From positions 2,170,001-2,234,000 of the forward strand of contig NZ_CP117520.1 in NCBI RefSeq assembly GCF_028621895.1: a stretch of DNA of 64,000 bases. Reading direction: 5' to 3'. Source of the DNA: Acinetobacter sp. GSS19. GTDB lineage: Bacteria > Pseudomonadota > Gammaproteobacteria > Pseudomonadales > Moraxellaceae. The first letter of the stretch is position 1, and each line of letters begins with the position of its first letter. The notes below the pieces were generated by a model. The model was given only the letters and a program-made list of their open reading frames with translations. It did no database searches and was not told where the DNA came from. This document shows positions 37,379-46,419 of this stretch, piece by piece. Position numbers and translations under genes: made by a program.

Positions 37379-37477
37379 TTAGGAAATAGATGATCCTAAT
37401 CAGGATTAGCCAAATACAAAGAACCAGATACTACCTCTAACGCCGTAACAGCACGGTACACAGTTAGAGGTTTTTTT

Positions 37478-37765
37478 ATGTCTATTGAGCAGTGGGATTT
37501 AACACCAAAAGGCTTTTACCGCATGTCACAACTTGCAACCACAGCAGCGCGTAAGGAACGCAAGTACATCGCCAAAGATGGCACAACACGCATCATCAAA
37601 GCACGTCCAGCTCGTAAAGGAATACTTCCAATGGGTGAAACAACGATTTGGGATAAGGTTCGTTCTGGTGAATTTCCACAGCCCGTAAAACTCACTAAGC
37701 GTATCACCGCATGGCGTATTGAGGATGTTCAAGCCTGGATGCAATCAAAGGGAATAGAGGCTTAA
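37478..37765 (+). CDS. AlpA-family transcriptional regulator / excisionase-like protein
   Basis: 95 aa. The C-terminal half matches the AlpA helix-turn-helix: GETTIWDKVRSGEFPQPVKLTKRITAWRIEDVQAWM. AlpA proteins activate integrase or excision in P4-like elements. The N-terminal half is Lys/Arg-rich (RKERKYIAKDGTTRIIKARPARKG), longer than in minimal AlpA. It opens a three-gene cluster (alpA - HTH - helicase) with tight spacing. Confidence 0.88.
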   Translation: MSIEQWDLTPKGFYRMSQLATTAARKERKYIAKDGTTRIIKARPARKGILPMGETTIWDKVRSGEFPQPVKLTKRITAWRIEDVQAWMQSKGIEA

Positions 37766-37767
37766 AC

Positions 37768-37989
37768 ATGAATCAGAGCACTCAATACAACCAAATCCTG
37801 GCTCATCTCAAGCAAAGCAAAACCATTACACAGGCAGAAGCCATACAGTTATTCAATTGCTATTGCCTTAGCTCGGTCATTTCTCGTCTACGCAAAGCTG
37901 GACATGACATCGTGACTCACTATGAACCCAACCTAGTGAACAAGGGCACTCATGCACGCTATGAGTATAAAATGAGGGATGAACAATGA
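37768..37989 (+). CDS. Small helix-turn-helix protein (HTH_39-like)
   Basis: 73 aa: QILAHLKQSKTITQAEAIQLFNCYCLSSVISRLRKAGHDIVTHYEP is a winged-helix pattern common in phage and island proteins that sit before replication genes. Starts 2 nt after alpA and overlaps the helicase gene by 4 nt (ATGA). Confidence 0.83.
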   Translation: MNQSTQYNQILAHLKQSKTITQAEAIQLFNCYCLSSVISRLRKAGHDIVTHYEPNLVNKGTHARYEYKMRDEQ

Positions 37990-39797
37990 ATGTGAAACCT
38001 TATTTGGATTCCACCGTTGATATGTTCACTGATGAGAAACCAGTGTTTGCAAGTAGCACTAACCCTTTAAGCGGCATGCAAATTATCTGTAAAAATATTG
38101 CAGACTTTGAGCAGAACATCTTAACCCAGACCACCAAAAGTGATGTCAAATCGATAAATGCAGAAAGCTTTTTAGATGCCCGAAATCCAGAGCATGATTG
38201 TGCTGGATGCAAAGCCTACCCACTCACCAATCCCAAAGACCTAACCCAGATTACTGGCTATCACATCTTTGGAACAGCTAGACAATGGGATGCCAGCAAA
38301 GAACCTTACAAATTAATCAATGAAAAGACCGTATCTTTTCCGATTGGTTCGGGAGTGATGGCAAGCCACACAAATAAAAAATGCCTGCCTTATGTCATTG
38401 GTACGGACGATATCAAATTATTTGTGCAGATTGCCGAAGCTGGCGAGGCTGTTGTCTATCAACAAAGCATTGATGCTGCATATCTGACGATCAATAATGG
38501 CCTACCTGAAACCATCTTTAGAGTGATGGCTGGATATAATCCACCTCAATACAATAAAGACTTATTCATACAGTTGCATGATGATTTTAAGGCATTATCA
38601 GACAAAGCACTTAAAGAGTTTTTCAGACAAAAAGTGCAACAACTCCAAAGATCATTTGAGCCTGAGTTGCTTGATCAGTCAGAAGTCCAGACAGCAGGCA
38701 AAACACCTCAAACAGAGCAACCGACCCAACCAGTGAAAAAGACTGCATCACTTCAAATATTGAACATGAGCAGCATTAAGGCACAGGCGATCAATTGGCT
38801 TTGGGAAGGGTGGCTACCTCTTGGAAAACTTACTATTCTGGCAGGTGCAGGAGGATGCGGAAAAACAACCTTACTACTTAGTTTGATTGCTACAATTACT
38901 ACAAAGGGACAATTTCCCGATGGCACACAATGTAAACATGCTGGCAGCGTTATTATTTTTTCTACCGAAGATGATCCAGCAGACACCTTAATTCCGCGAC
39001 TGATGGCAGCAGGCGCAAATCTGAGGAAGGTTTACTTTGTTCAAGGTCATGTTAATGAGAAAGGAGAAAAAAAACCTTTCGACCCCTCAAAAGATATGGA
39101 TTTATTGCTGGAGTATGCAAAGAAAATCGATGACTTAAAATTATTGATGATCGACCCGATTGTTAGTGCTGTTGGTGGCGATATGCACAGAGCAAATGAT
39201 GTTAGACGTTCATTACAAACTATTATTGATTTTGCTCAAGATATTGGGTGTGCAGTCATCGGAATTACTCACTTTGCAAAAGGTACAGCAGGAACGATCC
39301 CAGTAGATCGAATTATCGGCTCACAGGCATTTACAGCCCTTGCTCGTATGGTGTGGACAGCAGCAAGACGCGAGGATGAAAATGACTGCATTTTAGTTAG
39401 GGCAAAATCTAATATTTCCGAGCTGGATGGCGGTATCAGATATGAAATTGAGCAATGCACCGTATCTGACAATATAGAAGCAACTAGAGTCAATTGGCTT
39501 GGCCCAATAGAGGGATCAGCTAGGGAGCTACTAAGTGATGTTGAATCTACAGAGAATGATGGTAGTGGCTCAATTATCGATATGGCTATGGAGTTCTTAA
39601 TTGGCTTGCTAAGTCCAATTGAAAAAATGCCTTCTAAAGAAGTTCATGCACAGGCTAAAGAAGCTGGATTTAGTCCGGCTTCTGTCAGACGAGCTCAGGT
39701 AAAATTAAATATAAAACCATTTAGGCCAAGCGGTGAAACTGTTTGGTTTTGGTCATTACCAAAAATTCATAGATTGGATGAACCAACCCATTTTTGA
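37986..39797 (+). CDS. RepA-like AAA (RecA-fold) helicase
   Basis: 603 aa. The central ATPase has Walker A GAGGCGKTT (287-295), Walker B LKLLMIDPIVSAVGGD, and the arm CAVIGITHFAKGTAG...IIGSQAFTALARMVW, matching hexameric RepA/RSF1010-type helicases (AAA_25). The N-terminal 250 residues hold a Cys pair (CAGC, 72-75) and may be a degraded primase-like or island-specific domain. The C-terminus resembles a winged helix. It probably drives replication or copy-up of the excised element. Short iterons follow the gene. Confidence 0.88.
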   Translation: MNVKPYLDSTVDMFTDEKPVFASSTNPLSGMQIICKNIADFEQNILTQTTKSDVKSINAESFLDARNPEHDCAGCKAYPLTNPKDLTQITGYHIFGTARQWDASKEPYKLINEKTVSFPIGSGVMASHTNKKCLPYVIGTDDIKLFVQIAEAGEAVVYQQSIDAAYLTINNGLPETIFRVMAGYNPPQYNKDLFIQLHDDFKALSDKALKEFFRQKVQQLQRSFEPELLDQSEVQTAGKTPQTEQPTQPVKKTASLQILNMSSIKAQAINWLWEGWLPLGKLTILAGAGGCGKTTLLLSLIATITTKGQFPDGTQCKHAGSVIIFSTEDDPADTLIPRLMAAGANLRKVYFVQGHVNEKGEKKPFDPSKDMDLLLEYAKKIDDLKLLMIDPIVSAVGGDMHRANDVRRSLQTIIDFAQDIGCAVIGITHFAKGTAGTIPVDRIIGSQAFTALARMVWTAARREDENDCILVRAKSNISELDGGIRYEIEQCTVSDNIEATRVNWLGPIEGSARELLSDVESTENDGSGSIIDMAMEFLIGLLSPIEKMPSKEVHAQAKEAGFSPASVRRAQVKLNIKPFRPSGETVWFWSLPKIHRLDEPTHF

Positions 39798-39815
39798 ACA
39801 CTACCACCCAATGAG

Positions 39816-39970
39816 CAACTTGAACAACATGAGCGACTTGGAGCTAACTTATTGAAGTATATATACATTCAAGTCGTTCAAATAAAAAACACTTTAGCAA
39901 CATGATGCACAACTTGATTTACAAATTAAATCATACACTTAAAGCCAACTTGCTCAACTTGTTCAATTTG
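39816..39970. repeat. Short iteron-like repeats (CAACTTG) after the helicase gene
   Basis: CAACTTG or one-base variants at 39816, 39834 (CGACTTG), 39870 (inverted CAAGTCG), 39910, 39946, 39955 and 39964 (CAATTTG). The last three have an exact 9-nt period. The surrounding 290 nt (39798-40089) are AT-rich without a convincing gene. Position beside a RepA-like helicase suggests a replication origin of the element. Confidence 0.45.
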
Positions 39971-40089
39971 CTCAAAGGTACAGATAATAAATTTAAAAGA
40001 TTGAGCCAATCCCAACATCCTTGTTGGGGAATAAAACCAGACTATCAGAATGCCCTCAAGGTATTCGCTATTGACGCAATCTTATGAGA

Positions 40090-40479
40090 CTAATAAGTCC
40101 ATTTCCGGTCGCTGTGAAAATCTCGTTTCAGTTGATTGCAACTTCGTACGATTTCCATGTAATCGACATCCTTGGCACTATCAGCACGATAAAAAACCAG
40201 CGGGCTTTTATACAAATCTTCATACGTCAAAAAGGCCATCATCAAAGGATGGTTTAAATCACTATCAGTTCTTTGAGCAACCTCATCATAACTCAACCGC
40301 AGTGCCATTCTTCCCACGCCGTTACGGGTGAATATATCGCAATAGTACATAAGCTGCTCAGCATCACTGAATGATAGTTTTTCCCCTTGTGTGGTCAGAC
40401 ATCCGTCTGAGCATTTTGAGCTACAAGAAATTTGTGTGACAAGTGTCAACAGTAGAAGCCCTAGTATTTTAAAGTTCAT
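40090..40479 (-). CDS. Small putative lipoprotein
   Basis: 129 aa. The N-terminus MNFKILGLLLLTLVTQISC looks like a type II signal with Cys19 as the lipidated residue, though the -3 position is Gln rather than Leu. The mature part has two more Cys early (SSKCSDGCLTTQG), an acidic middle and a basic C-terminus. No family recognised. Minus strand, opposite to the replication genes; a possible moron-like gene. Confidence 0.68.
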   Translation of the reverse strand: MNFKILGLLLLTLVTQISCSSKCSDGCLTTQGEKLSFSDAEQLMYYCDIFTRNGVGRMALRLSYDEVAQRTDSDLNHPLMMAFLTYEDLYKSPLVFYRADSAKDVDYMEIVRSCNQLKRDFHSDRKWTY

Positions 40480-40627
40480 GTTTACCTTCTTATGGGTATT
40501 TAAAATAATCAGCAGTTACGAAATACAGTGCTTATTTATAGAGTTAGACTATTCAGGTCCTATATAAAATCAGATATGACATACCCTTGGTATTTGCTGG
40601 ATGCTTACATAAATATTCTGAGTAAGT

Positions 40628-40683
40628 ATCATTAAAAACGAGCTGTACCTCAAAGACACGTCATCAAATACGGCTTGAGGTAC
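40628..40683 (-). terminator. Terminator of the restriction operon
   Basis: Perfect 9-bp stem GTACCTCAA (40645-40653) and TTGAGGTAC (40675-40683) with a long loop, followed on the minus strand by AGCTCGTTTTTAATG. Confidence 0.55.
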
Positions 40684-40704
40684 TTGTTTAGTTTATTTCA
40701 AATG

Positions 40705-42612
40705 TTATTTTTCTTCGGTTTCACTGCACGTTGATGGATCAATTTTCCAGTAATCACCCCAGATATGGTTACATATTTCTAGATATAAATTCTGTCTTTG
40801 ATCTACATCTTTTTTAGTAAATAACTCTATGTTTTCACTGTCACTAGGCGATTGAATTTTAAAAGCCTGGAATGGCAATTTATAGAGCTGTATTGCCTTA
40901 GTAAAATTAGGGTTATTCTTATAAGCTTCTTCACTTAAAGATTGAGCCAGTAAATTTTCCTTTAAGTAATGAGGAACCTTTTTAGAAACAGGCATATCCT
41001 TAAAAGACTGATTGGTACCATTTGGCAAAAGAAGTAAATCACCTATACGATTTCTATATTCTTCAAATGCACGTTTATCAGTGAAAGAGCCTTGATGTCG
41101 TTCATATTTATTTGCCCAAATATGCTCTATCTCAAATGGTTTTCCTTTAGATGGCTCATAATATTGTATGAAATTAGTCTGCATTCCTGATATTTGTTCT
41201 ACAAAAACAGTCATTCGAGTCAGCAGAAATTTCACAAAGCGATAATTTTGCCCATGCAATCTAAATCCTACAATTCCTTCTATCTTTTGCGGCATTTTAT
41301 CCAGCTTTTCAGCAAGAATTTTTTTAACTTCTATTAGATCTTTCTGTCTAATTTCTTTAACCAAGCTATACATTGTGTATCGAATAGAAGTTGCCGAAAA
41401 TAACTTAAAATTCAAAGACCTTCTAACAGAAAATGTTTCGATATAACGGGCAACCAAGTCTATTTTTTGCTTAACTATTGCATCATCATCTGAAAGATTT
41501 AATGGTGCCAGCATTAAAGGAATACTTAAAGTAGGTGCGATTCCCCATCGATGTATATAGAAAACGTGCTCAAGCCCTTCCGTTAAAGTCTTTTGAGCAT
41601 CAAGGATGCTACGGTAGGCTTTCAAAAAGAATTTAAATTTTGTATTCACAAAAGATTCAAAAGTAGTTGAATCACTGTAATCTAAACCAACTTTTTCTGG
41701 GTTATCGCGTACCCAACTATGAAAACGCGTACCAATTTTCTCAAAATCTTCATTTTTTGAGCCTGCTGAACCTTGACGAATTGTGTCAGCATATTGAGCA
41801 CGAAACCAAGATTGGAAAAACTTTTGGTCTTCATTTTTCTCAAAATTTTTCAGATTTTGAATTTCAGACTTCCAAGTTTCATCCGCTTTTTTACGTTTAT
41901 TTTTATCGCTAAATTTAGATAGCAAAAAGCCTTTTAACATTTCGGATGGTGTTAAATTTAAGCCACGATCATTCATCGTTTCAAAAATCGTGTAAGCATT
42001 TTCATCCGAATACGCCGTAATTTGAACAAGAATTACTTTTTCTTTAAGCCAATCAATAAAATTAGCAAAACATTGAGTTATTTCATCAGGAAAAACTTCT
42101 GCAATATCTTCATATCGTGCAGCCATGTTTAAAGATGACTCGTCAGCATCACTATCTGTAAATTTACCTGTTTCAAACAAAGCATTAAAACAAGCCAGAC
42201 GTTCCTCAACCTGTATATTGAAAGTTTTCTCGCCAAATTTCTCTGAAAAAATCATTGGTGCAATATTAAGATTTTCGCCCAATTCTTTTTGATAATGATT
42301 TAAAAAAATTAAAAAAAGTGTCAGTGAGGTTAATCGTTGCTGACCATCAATAATGCTTAGGCTTCCATCTTCGGCTGCTGAAACGACAAATGGTCCTAGA
42401 TAGTAACTGTTATAGTTCTGAACATTTTTACGTAAGTCACCTTCTGTATACTCATTTAAAAAGGCAGACGTTAAGTCCATTACTAATTGTTGAATATGTG
42501 TTTTTTGCCAAGAATACTCTCGTTGAAAATAATCAACCGAATATTTCTTTTCATTCAATACCTGATACAGTGACTGATGTGCTGCTTCAATTTTATTGCT
42601 AATATTTGACAC
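40705..42612 (-). CDS. DUF262/DUF1524 protein (GmrSD/SspE-like defence nuclease)
   Basis: 635 aa. The N-terminal DUF262 domain has QREYSW (30-35) and the nucleotide-binding signature IDGQQRLTSL (88-97). The C-terminal DUF1524 HNH-like domain holds the EIEHIWANK segment and NRIGDLLLLPNGTNQSFKD. This architecture is found in modified-DNA restriction enzymes (GmrSD, type IV) and in SspE of phosphorothioate defence. The HNH first motif reads HIWA where HxxP is usual. It is the last gene of the hsdRMS operon, a frequent defence-island partner. Target unknown. Confidence 0.88.
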   Translation of the reverse strand: MSNISNKIEAAHQSLYQVLNEKKYSVDYFQREYSWQKTHIQQLVMDLTSAFLNEYTEGDLRKNVQNYNSYYLGPFVVSAAEDGSLSIIDGQQRLTSLTLFLIFLNHYQKELGENLNIAPMIFSEKFGEKTFNIQVEERLACFNALFETGKFTDSDADESSLNMAARYEDIAEVFPDEITQCFANFIDWLKEKVILVQITAYSDENAYTIFETMNDRGLNLTPSEMLKGFLLSKFSDKNKRKKADETWKSEIQNLKNFEKNEDQKFFQSWFRAQYADTIRQGSAGSKNEDFEKIGTRFHSWVRDNPEKVGLDYSDSTTFESFVNTKFKFFLKAYRSILDAQKTLTEGLEHVFYIHRWGIAPTLSIPLMLAPLNLSDDDAIVKQKIDLVARYIETFSVRRSLNFKLFSATSIRYTMYSLVKEIRQKDLIEVKKILAEKLDKMPQKIEGIVGFRLHGQNYRFVKFLLTRMTVFVEQISGMQTNFIQYYEPSKGKPFEIEHIWANKYERHQGSFTDKRAFEEYRNRIGDLLLLPNGTNQSFKDMPVSKKVPHYLKENLLAQSLSEEAYKNNPNFTKAIQLYKLPFQAFKIQSPSDSENIELFTKKDVDQRQNLYLEICNHIWGDYWKIDPSTCSETEEK

Positions 42613-42638
42613 GAATCCCCCTAAATTATTTTTAAAAA

Positions 42639-43100
42639 CTATTTCATCAATAAATTAAATAACTTGATGACTTTAAGATATGAAACTTGACTTAAAACGA
42701 ACACACGATTTTTCAAGGAAGGTGTTAAGGTTTTAACTTCTGACCTCAAAATAGTGGTATTGGGATTGTTATGTTCACTATGTGGATAAATCCAACCACC
42801 ACTTTCTTTAAGTTTAATAGAATCGATGATTTCTTTAAAATCGGCATCAGCCAATAGACAATCATTCACTACACGTTCATTCAGATAAAATGTTGGAGCA
42901 GTAAAGTTCAACATAATACCGACTTCAACACCATTCATTAGCCTATAGCAGACCGTAACATTGCCACCCTCTGGGGTATTCACGACTAAAGGTTTTGCTC
43001 CAAGCACTTTTTCAAGATAATTAAGTAATTGCTCTTGATCTATATCAACCTCAAAAGCATCCGTTTTTCCATCTTTATCTTTAAAAGACGTCCACTCCAT
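42639..43100 (-). CDS. Unknown small protein in the restriction operon
   Basis: 153 aa from the ATG at 43100, which shares its A with the hsdS stop codon (TGATG), so it is translationally coupled to hsdS. Acidic N-terminus (DKDGKTDAFEVDIDQEQLLNYLEKVLG), beta-rich middle (VTVCYRLMNGVEVGIMLNFTAPTFYLNERVV). No signal peptide. I recognise no family. The tight coupling suggests it serves the restriction system or the DUF262 protein. Confidence 0.8.
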   Translation of the reverse strand: MEWTSFKDKDGKTDAFEVDIDQEQLLNYLEKVLGAKPLVVNTPEGGNVTVCYRLMNGVEVGIMLNFTAPTFYLNERVVNDCLLADADFKEIIDSIKLKESGGWIYPHSEHNNPNTTILRSEVKTLTPSLKNRVFVLSQVSYLKVIKLFNLLMK

Positions 43101-44881
43101 CACGCCCCCTCCACCGCATTCGCCACCAAAACATCAGCCAAATGTAATTGGGTTTGTCGTGCTTTAGCTTGCAGCACTCGAAGCTGATCAATAATAGAAA
43201 AAAGCTGATTTACTTTTTCAACGATACGTTTCTGCTCTTTTAATGGAGGTAAAGGCATAATGATATTTTGAGATTTCGTAACTGAAATATTATCTTGACC
43301 TGCTGTACCAATAAGTTCAATTTGCTTTAAGAATGATCCCTCACACAAATAGGTATATACGTACTGGGACAGTTCTGGCTGTAGTAAACCAAAAAATACG
43401 ATAGCCTGATTACAATTCCATTCAGGATATTCTTCTGGAATAATTGCCACCTTACCCAAAGGAGGTCCAACAATATTCATTACAACATCATTAGGATATA
43501 ACTTAGAGCGACTTAATTTTGTTTGGTGAATTTCATCATCGATAAATTGCTCTTTATAATGAAAATCAATCTTTTGATCTCTAATATTATAGACTTTTAA
43601 AAATGGAATACCTGATTGTACAAACTTGTCTGCACTTGGTGTTGAGCCTGAAGAAATAGGTCGGCATATATCAGCTAGTTTTGTATATTTCCACCCACTT
43701 GGTAATTCAAACGGCTTTTCATCATCCGTAATTTCAGGCAAAGGTTTAGACTTTTTAATCTTCCCTTCTTTAACTAACTTCGCTTTTTCTTCAGCAATCT
43801 GTTTAAGCAACTCACTTGCAGGCTCATCGCTTGGATCTTGTTTTACCAATTTACCCATCACAGCCAACTGCAAAATCGTTTGTTTTAACTGTTCAATGCT
43901 GTAGTCAGTAGTAAATAACAGATCAAAATTAGCTGAAATACGCTGCCAGTTTTGCTGGAATTCATCTGCATCTGCGGAATTGGTTAAAGCATTTAGCAAT
44001 ACATCTACCAGCTGTTCATGTGCTTCAGTACTTAAACTTTGTTGTTGTTCAAGCTGGTCACAAAGCTGCATCAACTCATCGACTTTAGCCACGATACGTT
44101 GTTGTTCTTCTATTGGAGGTAAGGTTACTAATATATTAGGCAAATCCTTTAAATTCAGTTTATTTGTATGGCTGCCACCAACTTTTATTTCTTCAAATTG
44201 CTGTAAAGCTCGTGGTGAGTGTAAATACAAATGTAAGTATTTGGCATAGTTAATTTTTTTAGAGACTTTTAATAATCCTAAGCTAACGAAGATACTAAAC
44301 TCGTCATCTGTATCAACCAATGTAGCTCTGCCTAGAGTACCGATGCGACACAATAAAATATCATTTCTTTCAGGCTTACAACGTTTAATTAGATCTGTAT
44401 GCTCACTTTCACTAATATATTTACAATCAGTGAAAGAAACAGTTTTACCATTAACATCCTTAACCGATATAAAAGGAACACCTGAATCTAAATAGGTTGG
44501 TGTGTGATGTGTGCCATCAGTAATTAATAAAGTTATTTCTCCCAAATAAGCTAAAGTCCAAGCTTCTGGCAATGAAAAATCTATACTTTTTGGAGGATAG
44601 ATAATTTTTGTTTTTTTTAAAATTCCATCCGCTAATAGTTTTTCTTTCTCAATATTGACTTGTGAAATGATGTTATCAGCATAAGTATCAGAGTCTAATT
44701 GTGTAGAAAGTTTTCCAGTTACCGCCAAATCTAAAATCAATTCACGAAGTTTTTGCACACCATAAATTGAATTACTTGCCCCAGAACTACGCCCACGTCC
44801 TGACTTTTTCTCGGTTTCCGCAGTCAGCCAAATATCCAAATGCTCAGTTATGAGCTGTTTAACGTCTGTCATCTCACTCAT
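43100..44881 (-). CDS. hsdS: Type I restriction-modification specificity subunit HsdS
   Basis: 593 aa. It sets the DNA target for both HsdM and HsdR. Two target recognition domains are visible: TRD1 about 90-260 (LPEAWTLAYLGEITLLITDGTHH) and TRD2 about 390-560 (LPSGWKYTKLADICRPISSGSTP). Each is followed by a conserved helical spacer (LPPIEEQQRIVAKVDELMQLCDQLEQQ and LPPLKEQKRIVEKVNQLFSIIDQLR). An N-terminal extension of about 60 residues resembles the repeat before TRD2 (IYGVQKLRELILDLAVTGKL versus YSIEQLKQTILQLAVMGKL), giving internal symmetry. M4 is an alternative start. Confidence 0.95.
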   Translation of the reverse strand: MSEMTDVKQLITEHLDIWLTAETEKKSGRGRSSGASNSIYGVQKLRELILDLAVTGKLSTQLDSDTYADNIISQVNIEKEKLLADGILKKTKIIYPPKSIDFSLPEAWTLAYLGEITLLITDGTHHTPTYLDSGVPFISVKDVNGKTVSFTDCKYISESEHTDLIKRCKPERNDILLCRIGTLGRATLVDTDDEFSIFVSLGLLKVSKKINYAKYLHLYLHSPRALQQFEEIKVGGSHTNKLNLKDLPNILVTLPPIEEQQRIVAKVDELMQLCDQLEQQQSLSTEAHEQLVDVLLNALTNSADADEFQQNWQRISANFDLLFTTDYSIEQLKQTILQLAVMGKLVKQDPSDEPASELLKQIAEEKAKLVKEGKIKKSKPLPEITDDEKPFELPSGWKYTKLADICRPISSGSTPSADKFVQSGIPFLKVYNIRDQKIDFHYKEQFIDDEIHQTKLSRSKLYPNDVVMNIVGPPLGKVAIIPEEYPEWNCNQAIVFFGLLQPELSQYVYTYLCEGSFLKQIELIGTAGQDNISVTKSQNIIMPLPPLKEQKRIVEKVNQLFSIIDQLRVLQAKARQTQLHLADVLVANAVEGA

Positions 44882-44887
44882 CCTGAA

Positions 44888-46363
44888 TTATTGGCTTAAT
44901 GCTTCGTCTAAAATGGCTTTTAACTGACGGCGAATCACCGCAATTTCATCTTGTAAGTCAGCATAGTGCTTGAGTAACTCTTCAGGGTCTTTGCTTTCTT
45001 CTTCAGCCTGATGCGGGTTCTTGATATCCAGGTTGTAGTTACGCGCTTTAATATCCTCTATGGATACTTTCCATGCCTGTTCATTTTCTACACGGCTGGA
45101 AAATCCATCCGCCTCATGGCCCCACCATACTTTTAAAGGATCGAATTCTTTAAGCTGAATCGGTTTGGTCTTATTGTAGGCTTTGACCCCTTGCGGTAAC
45201 TGATGCTCATAGAACCAGATCTGCTCGGTCGGTTTGCCTTTGGTGAAAAACAGGATATTGGTACTGATACTGGTATAAGGTGCAAACACAGACTTGGGTA
45301 AACGCACAATGGTATGCAGATTGCAGTCTTCCATTAACTTTTCTTTAATGGCGGTTTTAATGCCTTCACCAAACATAAAGCCATCAGGCAGAACCACCGC
45401 TGAACGACCATTGGCTTTGAGCAACTGGATCAGTAACACCATAAACAGGTCGGCAGTTTCACGGGTCTGGAACTTGGCAGGAAAGTTCTTTTCAATGCCC
45501 TGTTCTTCTGTACCACCAAATGGTGGGTTAGTCAGAATCACGTCTACCCGTTCCGCAGGCGTCCATGAAATATAAGGACGGGCCAGCGTGTTATCCCTAC
45601 GGATTTTCACAGGCACATCAATGCCGTGCAAAATCATGTTGGTGGTACACAGCAGGTGCGGTAACGGCTTTTTCTCGATGCCATTGATACTGTTTTGCAG
45701 GACTTTCTCATCTTCAGCATTCTGTACATAGTGCTCACGCACATGCTCAATCGCGGACGTCAGGAAGCCACCCGTACCGCAAGCCGGATCAAGGATAGAT
45801 TCCCCTAGTTGCGGGTCGAGAATTTGCGCCATAAAGCTGGTGACCGCACGCGGCGTATAGAATTCACCTGAGTTTTTAGCAGCCTGTAAATCACGTAACA
45901 GTTGCTCGTAAATATCGCCAAAGGCGTGACGCTCTTTGGATTTATTGAAGTCAAACCCCTTTTGAATCTGGTTAATCACTTTACGGATTAAACCACCCGA
46001 TTTCATGTAGTTATAGGCATCTGAAAAGACCGCCTGCACCACCTGAGCACGAGGATCATCGCTATTGGCAGTTAGATTTTGCAGGCTTGGGAACAGTTGA
46101 TTATCAATAAAATCTTTAAGTTCATCACCTGTCATGCCTTCATCATTGGCAGCCCAGTTACGCCAGCGAAAAGACTCAGGAATCGGTGATTGAAAGGTTT
46201 CCTGATTGAAAAATGCCAGTGTTTCCGCTTCTTTTTCACGGTCATCGATAACTTTCAGAAACAGCATCCAGACTAACTGGCCAAGGCGTTGCACATCACC
46301 ATCTACGCCCACGTCTTCTCGCATGGTGTCTTGAATTGCTTTGATTGTTCCTGAAATATTCAT
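44888..46363 (-). CDS. hsdM: Type I restriction-modification methyltransferase subunit HsdM
   Basis: N6-adenine methyltransferase (491 aa) that marks host DNA. N-terminal helical HsdM_N domain, then SAM motif I DPACGTGGF (192-200) and motif IV NPPFGG. The C-terminal coiled coil (EEESKDPEELLKHYADLQDEIAVIRRQL) contacts HsdS. Six nt separate it from hsdS. Confidence 0.97.
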   Translation of the reverse strand: MNISGTIKAIQDTMREDVGVDGDVQRLGQLVWMLFLKVIDDREKEAETLAFFNQETFQSPIPESFRWRNWAANDEGMTGDELKDFIDNQLFPSLQNLTANSDDPRAQVVQAVFSDAYNYMKSGGLIRKVINQIQKGFDFNKSKERHAFGDIYEQLLRDLQAAKNSGEFYTPRAVTSFMAQILDPQLGESILDPACGTGGFLTSAIEHVREHYVQNAEDEKVLQNSINGIEKKPLPHLLCTTNMILHGIDVPVKIRRDNTLARPYISWTPAERVDVILTNPPFGGTEEQGIEKNFPAKFQTRETADLFMVLLIQLLKANGRSAVVLPDGFMFGEGIKTAIKEKLMEDCNLHTIVRLPKSVFAPYTSISTNILFFTKGKPTEQIWFYEHQLPQGVKAYNKTKPIQLKEFDPLKVWWGHEADGFSSRVENEQAWKVSIEDIKARNYNLDIKNPHQAEEESKDPEELLKHYADLQDEIAVIRRQLKAILDEALSQ

Positions 46364-46419
46364 AACTTGACTATATTTGTACTAAATAAAATTTGTGGAG
46401 GATTGTAGCAACTGAGAGT

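Noticed and set aside
39902..40087. 61-codon plus-strand frame after the helicase gene
   Set aside because: Its Leu/Asn-rich content (LLNLFNLL) is just translation of the iteron repeats; no ribosome-binding site; it runs against the next gene.
40628..40683. Terminal inverted repeats of an insertion sequence (GTACCTCAA/TTGAGGTAC)
   Set aside because: The arms are only 21 nt apart with no transposase between; a transcription terminator is the simpler reading.
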